Source: Bacteroidota bacterium
GTDB lineage: Bacteria; Bacteroidota; Rhodothermia; Balneolales; HLUCCA01
Assembly: GCA_020832235.1 (NCBI GenBank)
Contig: JAFIEZ010000008.1
Coordinates: 124,001-188,000 of the forward strand
Reading direction: 5' to 3'
Length of the DNA: 64,000 nt
The notes under the pieces were generated by a model. That model had not been told where the DNA came from. It worked only from the letters and a program-made list of their open reading frames with translations, and searched no databases. The stretch's first letter is position 1, and every line of letters begins with the position of its first letter. The translations under genes were made by a program, and so were the position numbers. Shown one piece after another: positions 17,481 to 25,683 of the stretch.

Positions 17481-17545
17481 AATGGCATTTATACCTGCAA
17501 TTAGTTATGTTGTAAGCTAACAAACAGGGATGTAAGCCGAAAAAA

Positions 17546-18814
17546 ATGGTTAATGAGAAAGAACGTATTGGGTTCGTATCAACACGATTCGCAGGAACAG
17601 ATGGTGTGTCACTTGAGGCCGCTAAGTGGGCAGAAGTACTAGAGTCAGACGGACATGAAATATTCTGGTATGCCGGTCGATTAAACCGCCCACGTGAATC
17701 CAGCTTCTGTGTGCCCATTGCGCATTTTGAACATCCGGAAATTGAATGGCTCAACCAGCAAATCTGGGGACATACCAAACGATCGCCAATGGTTTCAAAG
17801 CGGATTCGCAGTATATCCGATTATCTGAAGGAGACGCTGCACGAATTTGTGAAGGAATTCGATATCTCGCTGCTCATCATTGAAAATGCGGTTACCATTC
17901 CCATGAACCTGCCTCTGGGCGTGGCTCTTACCGAGTTTCTCATTGAAACGAACATTCCGGCAATCTCCCATCATCACGATTTCTACTGGGAGCGGAGCCG
18001 TTTTACGGTCAACTGCGTAGGCGATTATCTGGCCATGGCATTCCCGCCACGCGATCCCGAGTTGCAGCATGTTGTTATTAACAAGAACGCTGCCGACACA
18101 CTGGCCTGGAGAAAAGGGGCCTCCTCCATTCTTATTCCCAATGTGCTGGATTTCGACAATGAACCCACTCCCGAGTCCGATACCTATACCGTCGGACTCA
18201 AAGAAGAATTGGGTTTCGCGCCAGACGATATCATCTTTTTGCAACCTACCCGAGTAGTACCCAGAAAGGGTATTGAGCACGCCATTCGACTCGTGAGCAT
18301 GCTGAATAACCCCAAAATTAAGCTGTGTGTTTCCCACGACTCGGGCGATGAAGGCTTTGCCTATGAAAATATGCTTCGTGAGTCGGCCGAGCACGAAGGG
18401 GTCGACCTGCGGTTTGTGAATACCCGGGTGGGCGATGAGCGCCAGGTTGATGAGCAGGGGAATAAAATCTACTCTCTTTGGGATATGTATCCTATAACCG
18501 ATCTGGTAACCTATCCCAGTTTGTACGAAGGCTTCGGCAATGCGTTTCTGGAAGCGGTGTATTATCGAAAACCCATACTGGTTAACCGCTACGATATCTA
18601 TATGCGCGACATCGAACCGAAAGGATTTCAGACGGTAACGATTCAAGGGTATGTATCTCCCGAAACCGTTCGGGAAGTGAAGAAAATTCTTGCTGACCCC
18701 GATATGATTACGGCCATGACCGACCGTAATTACGACCTGGCCAAACAGTATTTCAGTTATACCGTGCTCCGCAAAAAACTGCGGTTTATTATAAACACCA
18801 TCCGCGGATATTAA
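17546..18814 (+). CDS. GT4-family glycosyltransferase (candidate compatible-solute synthase)
   Basis: 422 residues with a GT-B fold of the glycosyltransferase 4 type. The N-terminus has STRFAGTDGVSLEAAKWAE, typical of the acceptor domain. The donor domain holds QPTRVVPRKGIEHAI and the E-x7-E element in YEGFGNAFLEAVYYRKPIL. No membrane segment. It is 66 bases upstream of a GH13 phosphorylase and faces an operon with glucosyl-3-phosphoglycerate synthase. On that basis it may transfer a hexose (mannose or glucose) in glucosylglycerate or mannosylglucosylglycerate metabolism; this is inference from context, and the donor cannot be read from the sequence. Confidence 0.85.
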   Translation: MVNEKERIGFVSTRFAGTDGVSLEAAKWAEVLESDGHEIFWYAGRLNRPRESSFCVPIAHFEHPEIEWLNQQIWGHTKRSPMVSKRIRSISDYLKETLHEFVKEFDISLLIIENAVTIPMNLPLGVALTEFLIETNIPAISHHHDFYWERSRFTVNCVGDYLAMAFPPRDPELQHVVINKNAADTLAWRKGASSILIPNVLDFDNEPTPESDTYTVGLKEELGFAPDDIIFLQPTRVVPRKGIEHAIRLVSMLNNPKIKLCVSHDSGDEGFAYENMLRESAEHEGVDLRFVNTRVGDERQVDEQGNKIYSLWDMYPITDLVTYPSLYEGFGNAFLEAVYYRKPILVNRYDIYMRDIEPKGFQTVTIQGYVSPETVREVKKILADPDMITAMTDRNYDLAKQYFSYTVLRKKLRFIINTIRGY

Positions 18815-18880
18815 ATTAATCCGGCTTCCGAGAGTCGCGTACTATTTGTTGAGAACATCCATCCCAAACGCTTTTTTGTT

Positions 18881-20638
18881 ATGAAAATCCCTCAGTCGGC
18901 AACTACAATGATGCATATTTACTCCCGTTTTGAGTTCCTCTACGGAGAGCGGGCTGCATCCTGTATGAAACGTTTTGAAATGATGGTTGGCCGTTATGGT
19001 ATAGCGTCATCTTACATGAGCGCTACACCGCAACTATCCAAAAATGGGAATGGCAGTGCAGGGTGGTCAGAGAAAGACAGCCTTCTTATTACCTATGCAG
19101 ATTCCATTCTCCAGGAAGGAGAGTATCCGCTCGACTCATTGCGCTCGTTTATGATGCAGCGCGTTGGGAAAGCCATTTCCGGTGTGCACATCCTGCCTTT
19201 TTTCCCATATACATCCGACGATGGATTCTCGGTTCAGAATTACAGGGAAGTACGTGAAGACCTCGGGGGATGGATGCATATTGACCGACTCGCACAGGAA
19301 TATCGGGTTATGGGCGATGTTGTGATTAACCATGTTTCTTCTAAGAGCAGCTGGTTTGCCGATTTCAAAAAAGGCGTTGCTCCCGCCCGCGATTATTTTC
19401 TGGTCACCGAGCCCTCTGACGAGCTCCGTAAGGTAACGCGCCCCAGAAATCTGCCGTTGCTCACCCCGGTGAAAACTCCCGAAGGACAAAAGCACGTGTG
19501 GACGACTTTTAGTCCGGACCAGGTGGATTTGGATTTTTCTAATCCCGATGTACTCTTCGAATTTCTGGATATCATCCTTTTATATGTTTCCCATGGGGTT
19601 ACGGTGTTGCGCCTTGATGCGATTGCCTACTTATGGAAACGTATTGGTACGAACTGCATCCACCTGCCGGAGACACACGAAGTAACCAAGCTAATACGAA
19701 ACGTGCTGGATTTATTAGCCCCGCATGTGACCATTATAACCGAAACGAATGTGCCTCATCAGGAGAATATCAGTTATTTTGGCATGGGCGATGAGGCTCA
19801 TATGGTGTACCAGTTCAGTTTGCCTCCGTTGCTTTTGCATGCACTGCTGCGTGAGGATGCAACATGGTTAACCCAATGGGCATCCGGGCTGGAACCTGCT
19901 CCGGATGGATGCTCTTTTTTCAATTTCACAGCCTCACACGACGGTGTTGGTGTTCGTCCGCTGGAAGGGCTGGTGCCAGATGACGAGTTTAATTATCTGG
20001 TAGATGCGGTTCAAAAACGCAATGGCCGTGTTTCGTATAAGAAAAACAGCGACGGATCTGAAAGTCCGTATGAATTGAACATCACCTACTATGATGCGCT
20101 TTCGGCAGAAGGCGGCACCGATGATGGATTTCAGACGCAGCGGTTCTTGTGTTCTCAGTCTATCATGCTGGCCTTTCAAGGGGTTCCGGGAATCTACATC
20201 CACGCACTCACCGGCAGCAAAAATGATCTCAAAGGTCTCACCGAAAAGGGGTACAATCGCGCAATTAACCGTATGCAATGGAATCGTAAAGACCTTGAGC
20301 ATGCCATCGATGATGAGCGTACCTCCACCGGCCAGGTTTTCGACCGTTATCTACACCTGTTGAAAGTGCGTTCCTCTCAGCCCGCCTTCCATCCGGTTGC
20401 CTCTCAGGTTGTGCTGAATTTCGGTCCCAGTGTATTTGCTTTGATACGGTCTTCTGATGAAAGCGCGATACTATGTATGCATAATGTAACGGCTAACGAA
20501 GTTGAGCTGGACTTGAATGAAAAGCTGGACGGTTCGATGCTCAAAGATGGATACAGAGACCTCATTCGTGGGGATGTGCGTGGTAAAGGCGGAAGGGTAC
20601 AGCTGGACCCGTTTGAAGTTCTCTGGCTGAAGCTCTGA
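18881..20638 (+). CDS. GH13 subfamily-18-like phosphorylase (sucrose / glucosylglycerate phosphorylase type)
   Basis: 585 residues with the (beta/alpha)8 catalytic pattern of the sucrose-phosphorylase branch of GH13: GVHILPFFPYTSDDGFSV, VVINHVSSKS, the nucleophile Asp246 in VLRLDAIAYLWK, the acid/base Glu288 in ITETNVPH, and Asp354 in ASHDGVGVRP. No signal peptide, so cytoplasmic. Members split sucrose, sucrose 6'-phosphate or glucosylglycerate with phosphate to release glucose 1-phosphate. The neighbouring glucosyl-3-phosphoglycerate synthase makes glucosylglycerate turnover the most attractive role. It converges with the HAD gene 53 bases downstream. Confidence 0.9.
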   Translation: MKIPQSATTMMHIYSRFEFLYGERAASCMKRFEMMVGRYGIASSYMSATPQLSKNGNGSAGWSEKDSLLITYADSILQEGEYPLDSLRSFMMQRVGKAISGVHILPFFPYTSDDGFSVQNYREVREDLGGWMHIDRLAQEYRVMGDVVINHVSSKSSWFADFKKGVAPARDYFLVTEPSDELRKVTRPRNLPLLTPVKTPEGQKHVWTTFSPDQVDLDFSNPDVLFEFLDIILLYVSHGVTVLRLDAIAYLWKRIGTNCIHLPETHEVTKLIRNVLDLLAPHVTIITETNVPHQENISYFGMGDEAHMVYQFSLPPLLLHALLREDATWLTQWASGLEPAPDGCSFFNFTASHDGVGVRPLEGLVPDDEFNYLVDAVQKRNGRVSYKKNSDGSESPYELNITYYDALSAEGGTDDGFQTQRFLCSQSIMLAFQGVPGIYIHALTGSKNDLKGLTEKGYNRAINRMQWNRKDLEHAIDDERTSTGQVFDRYLHLLKVRSSQPAFHPVASQVVLNFGPSVFALIRSSDESAILCMHNVTANEVELDLNEKLDGSMLKDGYRDLIRGDVRGKGGRVQLDPFEVLWLKL

Positions 20639-20691
20639 ATTATCGGTAGTGTACAAATCCCGTAACCCCCAACAGAATACCTTTGTTCAGG

Positions 20692-21564
20692 CTATAGAAT
20701 TCCCAGACAGTGTACCACCTGGGAAAGATGTGTGAATACCGCGTCCGGGTGCAGGTTTTTACAGCGATCATCATCTTCTCTGAGCCGCAGAGAACGCTGG
20801 TCACCGGCAAACAATGCGCTGTTAAATCCGATTTGCATCGACGGGTATACATCCTTCAGCATATCATTTCCGATATAAAGTACCTGGGATGGGGCTATGC
20901 CGCGGCGCGCCAGTTTGTCTGCTGCCAGCTGGTAAAACTTCGTTGAAGGCTTGGCGATGTTGCATGCATAGGAGAAAAAGCAAAGCTCGGGGTCGAAGCC
21001 TATCTCGTGGAGCGACTGCCCCGTGAGGGCCTCCAGGGTGATGGGGGTGTAGAATTGAGCGTTTGAGATGATACCCACTGCAATGCCGTTACTATTGAGT
21101 ACATCCATCATCTCCGCCAGACCCGGCATCAGCCATGGTTTCTCTACGCGGCTCACAAACTCCGTAATTAGCGTGGGAATATCATCGTCTGAAACCTCTG
21201 TGAGTGCAGGTAAAGCCCGCCAAATTGCCAGAATATCCACCTCCGGATAATCTATTCCCTTTTCGCGCTGTTCTTTATGAGAATGTTGGATGCGCTCATG
21301 CAGTTGTTCTATGGCAGCGGGGATGTCTGTTTTCGATACGTCGTACCCCAGGGCGTTCAGCGCATCTTGCAGCGCACGGTGTTCCGTGCCGGAGTCGGAG
21401 GCAAGGCCGGGCTCCGTACCCGTGATGAGCAACGTGCCATATACGTCTAACATCACGGCTTTAATTCGCTTCGCATTGGGAATCAGGGCGTGTTGAGAAG
21501 TGGGTATGGGCTCTTTTTCTTCGGTGAGTGATACAATTCTGTTGGCGAGATCTTCGGTATTCAT
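20692..21564 (-). CDS. HAD-superfamily phosphatase (candidate sugar-phosphoglycerate phosphatase)
   Basis: 290 residues. HAD motif I is DVYGTLL near residue 40 (nucleophile Asp, with Tyr where phosphoserine-type HADs have Asp), motif II is ISNAQ, motif III Lys lies in AKPS, and motif IV is IGNDMLKDV. A helical cap occupies about residues 70-150. It is the last gene of the minus-strand operon, 14 bases after the GT4 gene. Glucosyl- and mannosylglucosyl-3-phosphoglycerate synthases need a phosphatase partner, so this is the natural candidate to remove the phosphate. That role is inferred from position. Confidence 0.85.
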   Translation of the reverse strand: MNTEDLANRIVSLTEEKEPIPTSQHALIPNAKRIKAVMLDVYGTLLITGTEPGLASDSGTEHRALQDALNALGYDVSKTDIPAAIEQLHERIQHSHKEQREKGIDYPEVDILAIWRALPALTEVSDDDIPTLITEFVSRVEKPWLMPGLAEMMDVLNSNGIAVGIISNAQFYTPITLEALTGQSLHEIGFDPELCFFSYACNIAKPSTKFYQLAADKLARRGIAPSQVLYIGNDMLKDVYPSMQIGFNSALFAGDQRSLRLREDDDRCKNLHPDAVFTHLSQVVHCLGIL

Positions 21565-21578
21565 AATGTCAGATAGCT

Positions 21579-23192
21579 TCAGTTATGGATTCGCTGTAAG
21601 GAAAACCCGGAAGGATGCAGGTACTGTCTGAGTACGTTTGATCCGGGGATGAAGGCGGAGTGCTCTACGGGGGCATTTAGCAGTTGAGTGTAAATGGATT
21701 CTAATTTTCGGAGGTGTGCTTGTGGAGCGTATTGTGTGAGAATCACATCCCGGTTGGTTTTAATAGCACCGGCGGCCGTTTTTGCGCTCGGAAGTGGGGT
21801 AGTGAGGTTGCTTACCTCCGAAGGATTCGCAAGGATGAATCGGATAACATCGCGCTGAGTTTCGTCGTCGAGTACTCCGAAGTCTATCGTGTCACCGGCC
21901 ATTATGAAATGAATCCACTCGTCGACGTGTTCGCTCGCTTTCACGGGTTCTATGTCATAGTCGAGCAGCAACTGCTCTATTGCATTGCGCAATTTTTGCG
22001 TAAATGCGGAAAGATCAAACCACCGCTTTGGAATATCCAGGGTGTTGTATTGTCCGGGGAAACGCACACCGTTTTCACTGAAATCTTTAGTAATGGCTGG
22101 CAGATTTCGACCTGCCAGGGGTTTCCCGGCCAGCCAGGGTTCCAGGTATACCATGCCAAATCCTTCTGCTATGCTGCTGGTGAACATGCAGGCCGATGCT
22201 TCAATAAGCTCGGGATAACGCATGCTGTAATGCGCTCCGGCTTCGAAAACTACCGGTAAGGAATGCTCTCGACAAAACTCCTTCCACCCATTGTAGTGCT
22301 TCAGGTAATGCTCGTTTTTGGGAGGGAGGGTGACCGCCCAGGTACTCTGTTGCTGTCCTTGTGTTTCGCTGATCGCCGCCCAGAACACCATTTCGCCGAT
22401 ATTTTTCCGAGGGATGACGCGTACCGGATATAAAAACAGGTTTTCCGGCAGCTTTTCATGTTTTACAGCCCGGTTCTTTTTATCCGCCGCCTCGTTTTTG
22501 CCCGGATTATCAACCGGGTTAGCCAGCAGATGTAACTGCTCTTTTGAGAAGCCCGCCGCCAGCAAATTGTCGTAATCGCGGCCGTTCAGTACGGCATAGT
22601 GGATATGCCTTCCGGTCGGATACCATGCGTCTTTAAGGGAGGTTCCCTCTATTTGAATCTGGGCGTTTGTAATGCGGCGGTAGTTCTCTGGTCTGTTGTC
22701 TTCGGTAAAATCGTGTATATGCAGGAAAAGTTTCAGTCCTTGACGGGCCATCAGGGCAATGAGTGCGGTTACCGCAGGATTTTTCCCGAGGGCATGATTG
22801 TGTACGTGCCAGATATCGGGAAGTCTGCCCAGCTCCGATGAAGCAGCCTCCGTTACCGCTCGGTACATCTCCCGTACCGAAGCTGTAGTTGTGTACGATT
22901 CTTCTGCAGCGGATGGATTCCCCGGCACTGCAGGTATGTAAGCATCCTGCGAAGGCTTATCATGATGCGTTGCCGTGTGATCCGGACTATCAGACAGATT
23001 ATCATCCGGTGCATAGCCCAGAGCCGGTACAACAACTGCTCTAACAGGGAAGTCTTCAGGCGCTTCCTCCCCCGATAGTACAATCACTTCCCAGCCTGCT
23101 TCGGACAGCAACGCACATTGCTGGCGTATAATCTGGGTAACGCCGCCCCCACGCAGATGGTGATGAAGTATTGCGACGGTCTTATCGGCCAC
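21579..23192 (-). CDS. GT4-family glycosyltransferase in the glucosylglycerate operon
   Basis: 537 residues, GT-B fold. It opens with VAILHHHLRGGGVTQIIRQQ, the usual first strand and Gly-rich loop. The middle has LYPVRVIPRKNIGEM, and the donor site has the E-x7-E element in SIAEGFGMVYLEPWLAGKPL. A low-complexity insert (Asp/Ser/Pro/His-rich) lies at about residues 66-100. The start is GTG and shares one base with the TAG of the synthase gene (TAGTG), so the two are translationally coupled. It is a candidate mannosylglucosyl-3-phosphoglycerate synthase, extending the product of the preceding gene; the sugar donor is not determined. Confidence 0.85.
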   Translation of the reverse strand: MADKTVAILHHHLRGGGVTQIIRQQCALLSEAGWEVIVLSGEEAPEDFPVRAVVVPALGYAPDDNLSDSPDHTATHHDKPSQDAYIPAVPGNPSAAEESYTTTASVREMYRAVTEAASSELGRLPDIWHVHNHALGKNPAVTALIALMARQGLKLFLHIHDFTEDNRPENYRRITNAQIQIEGTSLKDAWYPTGRHIHYAVLNGRDYDNLLAAGFSKEQLHLLANPVDNPGKNEAADKKNRAVKHEKLPENLFLYPVRVIPRKNIGEMVFWAAISETQGQQQSTWAVTLPPKNEHYLKHYNGWKEFCREHSLPVVFEAGAHYSMRYPELIEASACMFTSSIAEGFGMVYLEPWLAGKPLAGRNLPAITKDFSENGVRFPGQYNTLDIPKRWFDLSAFTQKLRNAIEQLLLDYDIEPVKASEHVDEWIHFIMAGDTIDFGVLDDETQRDVIRFILANPSEVSNLTTPLPSAKTAAGAIKTNRDVILTQYAPQAHLRKLESIYTQLLNAPVEHSAFIPGSNVLRQYLHPSGFSLQRIHN

Positions 23193-24166
23193 TAGTCTAA
23201 TCCAAATTTTTTCCTGTATTCCGGAATCGTATCCATAGGAGGCCGTTCATCCTCAACAATATGATGTTCGATTTGCTCAAAGGCTCCTTTACTCACCTGA
23301 AACTGTTTCAGGTAATGGTTTAGCTCAGAGTGAATGGCCAGTTTTTCCTGGTCACCGGCACGCCTCAGGAAGGTCTGCAAAATACCGAAAGCCATTCTGC
23401 CTAATGCCTGTGTGGGCTGATTGCGATGCACGCGTTTGTCCAGATCGGTTTGCGCAAAAACTTCCATCCCAAAGCGGTTGTACAGGTCAATAAGATGACT
23501 GGTTTCTACACCGTAGCCGATTGGGAAAGGAATGCTGTGCAGTACCTCCCTTCGAACGGCGTATTCGCCCGACAGGGGCTGGATAACGGCGGTAAGCTCG
23601 GGATAAAAAAGGGAAAACAGCGGCCGCGTGAGAATTTCGGTTACGCGCCCTCCGCCGGAAGGTCTTAACACGCCCGAGTCGGCCAGAGGCCGGTCGTAAA
23701 AAGCTTTAACGTAACCCACTTCCGGACGGTAAATCATAGGTCCGATTAGTCCGTATACAAATCGTGGATGGATGTTGGTAATATCGGCATCTACATACAC
23801 GATGATATCGCCCTTGAGCTGATAAATGGCTTTCCACAGGTTCTCACCCTTTCCTCTTTTCGGTTCCAGATTCGGAAGGATGTCGCTGGCCAGGTAGGTG
23901 TCGGCACCGAATTCGGCGGCAACCTCCAGAGTACGATCTTCTGAGCCGGAGTCGATTATGGCAATTTCATCAAGCAGGGGATAGCGCTCCATCAGTTCGG
24001 AGCGGAATAATACCACTTCCTTGGCGATGTTTTTTTCTTCGTTCAGGGTTGGAATACACAGGGAAATAGTTAATCCTCTGCTCTGTTTTTCCTCAACAAG
24101 TTTTCGCAGGTCCCAGAAATCACTGTGGTGGTATGTGTTGGATTTCAGCCAGTCTTTATTCTGCAT
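23192..24166 (-). CDS. gpgS: Glucosyl-3-phosphoglycerate synthase (GT81)
   Basis: A retaining GT-A glycosyltransferase that joins glucose from a nucleotide sugar to 3-phosphoglycerate, the first step to glucosylglycerate-type compatible solutes or lipopolysaccharide initiators. Counting from the ATG at 24166, it has CIPTLNEEKNI near residue 40, IIDSGSEDRT, LEPKRGKGENLWKAI, the metal-binding DAD in YVDADITNIHP, and QPLSGEYAVRREVL. These match the family in order. The frame can be extended to a TTG at 24184, but the ATG at 24166 is preceded by GGAGG and is preferred (324 residues, the usual size). It overlaps the 3' end of the M20-like gene by 11 bases. Confidence 0.93.
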   Translation of the reverse strand: MQNKDWLKSNTYHHSDFWDLRKLVEEKQSRGLTISLCIPTLNEEKNIAKEVVLFRSELMERYPLLDEIAIIDSGSEDRTLEVAAEFGADTYLASDILPNLEPKRGKGENLWKAIYQLKGDIIVYVDADITNIHPRFVYGLIGPMIYRPEVGYVKAFYDRPLADSGVLRPSGGGRVTEILTRPLFSLFYPELTAVIQPLSGEYAVRREVLHSIPFPIGYGVETSHLIDLYNRFGMEVFAQTDLDKRVHRNQPTQALGRMAFGILQTFLRRAGDQEKLAIHSELNHYLKQFQVSKGAFEQIEHHIVEDERPPMDTIPEYRKKFGLD

Positions 24167-25349
24167 TGCAATGCCCTCCGTCAATTGCCATTAACATGGA
24201 TATCAGTTTTGCCACACCAATATGGATGTGTGTCGGATTAATGTTTTCGTCTTCCATCTGGAGATTGCTCCCCATGGTTATTCCCATAGTTAATGCCGGG
24301 ATGTTGTAGTCTATAAAGGCAGCAAGGTCGGATGTGCTGGGTTCATAGCGTGGATTAATCTGAAGGGCTTCAAATAGTTTACGTGATGTTCGTACAAGTG
24401 GATGACTGAAGGGAATACCTCCCGGCTTACGTACGGAGAGTATGTCTATTTCTATATTGTCACCCGTTTTGGCGGCAACTTCTGCCACTGCATCGTGCAG
24501 GCTCTGCTCAATTTCAGCTACAATTTCCGCCGATTCCGATCGGGCTTCAAACCCAAGCCGGGCTTTGGTGGCACGCTTATTGATGGCCGCACCGCCGCGA
24601 ACCTGACCCAGAATGATACTTGAGCGAGGTCTGCGTGGCAGTGGAATATCTGTAATTTTGTTGATTATTTCATTAAGCGTGAGAATGGCGCTGGTATTGC
24701 CAAATCCATTCCAGTCGAGTTCTTCCGGGGTTCGTACCAGTATTTCTCCACGAATTATTCCGATTGATGCGTGGCTGAGCCGGTCAAGTTGAACACCCTC
24801 AACACAGATCCCGGTTTGAATGGGCAGGGTGTTATTATTGAGAAATGAGCGCAGACCTTCGGAGTTGCCCCGGCCGACACTTCGGCTGGTACCAATCAGA
24901 ATAAGGTTGTTCTTGAAGCGAATATTCAGTTTGTGCAGGATGTCGGGCAGCGAGGCTACTACAGCCAGACCGAGACTGTTATCGGCTACCCCGGCACCGG
25001 TAACCAAATCGGGCTGTACGGAAATGGTGTGATCGGCACTTTCTGGATATACGGTATCCATATGGGCCGAAACCAGCATATTGCTATTGCCTTCTGTGCC
25101 ATCAAGAAGGCCGTATACATTGGATGTTTCGTCATTGGCAACATTCTGCAACCCCACCTCGCTGAAGCGGTCGATGAGCAGCTGCATACGCCTTTCCTCC
25201 TGAAACGTCGGTGCCGGCGCCTCGCCCAGCATAATCAGATTTGCCAGTACAAGCTGACGAAGAGGTTTTATTTGTTCTGCAAGACCTGTAGCACCGCTCA
25301 AAATAGTATGGAGGTCTTTATGGTTTCCTGAACTTAAATCGGTTTTCAT
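24156..25349 (-). CDS. M20-like metallopeptidase homologue lacking the catalytic Glu pair
   Basis: 397 residues with the two-domain M20 architecture. The first metal site is present in SAHMDTVYP (His96, Asp98) and GAGVADNSLG (Asp123). Where M20 enzymes carry the catalytic and metal-binding Glu-Glu (usually in a 'GEEG' or 'DEE' setting), this protein reads GTSRSVGRGNSEG (153-165) with no Glu pair. The later CVEGVQL Glu and a C-terminal His in THIHIG remain. The dimerisation domain is about residues 195-310. It heads the operon with gpgS, GT4 and HAD, overlapping gpgS. It may therefore be a catalytically altered hydrolase or a binding protein tied to compatible-solute metabolism rather than a normal peptidase. 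Confidence 0.85.
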   Translation of the reverse strand: MKTDLSSGNHKDLHTILSGATGLAEQIKPLRQLVLANLIMLGEAPAPTFQEERRMQLLIDRFSEVGLQNVANDETSNVYGLLDGTEGNSNMLVSAHMDTVYPESADHTISVQPDLVTGAGVADNSLGLAVVASLPDILHKLNIRFKNNLILIGTSRSVGRGNSEGLRSFLNNNTLPIQTGICVEGVQLDRLSHASIGIIRGEILVRTPEELDWNGFGNTSAILTLNEIINKITDIPLPRRPRSSIILGQVRGGAAINKRATKARLGFEARSESAEIVAEIEQSLHDAVAEVAAKTGDNIEIDILSVRKPGGIPFSHPLVRTSRKLFEALQINPRYEPSTSDLAAFIDYNIPALTMGITMGSNLQMEDENINPTHIHIGVAKLISMLMAIDGGHCNAE

Positions 25350-25560
25350 AGCACTTCTACCCCGCCAGTTATTTTAGCATGAGGATTTTTTTAAAAGTAA
25401 ATAATACCCTAGCGCACAAAGATTGTTAAAATATTTAGGTAATATAGGGATTTAGCCTGTTAATTTCCTGATTATTGACTGCTTTTTGCAAGTAATATTA
25501 ACTTATTCCCCGTGTCCTTGGGTTCTTTGGCTAACCCGTTAAAACTATATATGATACGAG
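25350..25560. other. Upstream region of the minus-strand compatible-solute operon
   Basis: AT-rich and without a coding frame. It must contain the promoter of the M20-gpgS-GT4-HAD operon. A weak TTAACCGGTTAA-like element, CTAACCCGTTAA, lies at 25531-25542, but only its core matches. Confidence 0.4.
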
Positions 25561-25683
25561 ATGTAACGGCTGCTTTTGCCAGTTATGTAGCAAAGGGGGG
25601 AGCATGTAACGGCTTCTGCCATTTTATGAAGCGAAGAGGAGATGTAGCATGTAACGGCTGCCGCTCATGAAGCAAGCAGGGGT
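25561..25683. repeat. Three imperfect tandem repeats of about 35-45 bp
   Basis: Copies begin with ATGTAACGGCT at 25561, 25604 and 25649, each continuing with a TGCC/GCC element, an ATG(T/A)AGC-A block and a G-rich end. The third copy runs into the stop codon of the minus-strand phosphatase gene. Spacing is 43 and 45 bases. There are too few copies, too irregular, for a CRISPR array. Confidence 0.8.

Noticed and set aside
14903-17545. tRNA-Arg as a used integration site with attL/attR
   Set aside because: No second copy of the tRNA 3' end was seen downstream and no integrase gene is present.
25531-25542. CTAACCCGTTAA as a fourth uronate operator
   Set aside because: Only the core matches (10 of 12) and the flanks do not; it lies before the solute operon, not a uronate gene.
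25561-25683. Tandem repeats considered as a CRISPR array
   Set aside because: Only three imperfect copies, adjoining with no distinct spacers, and no cas genes anywhere in the window.
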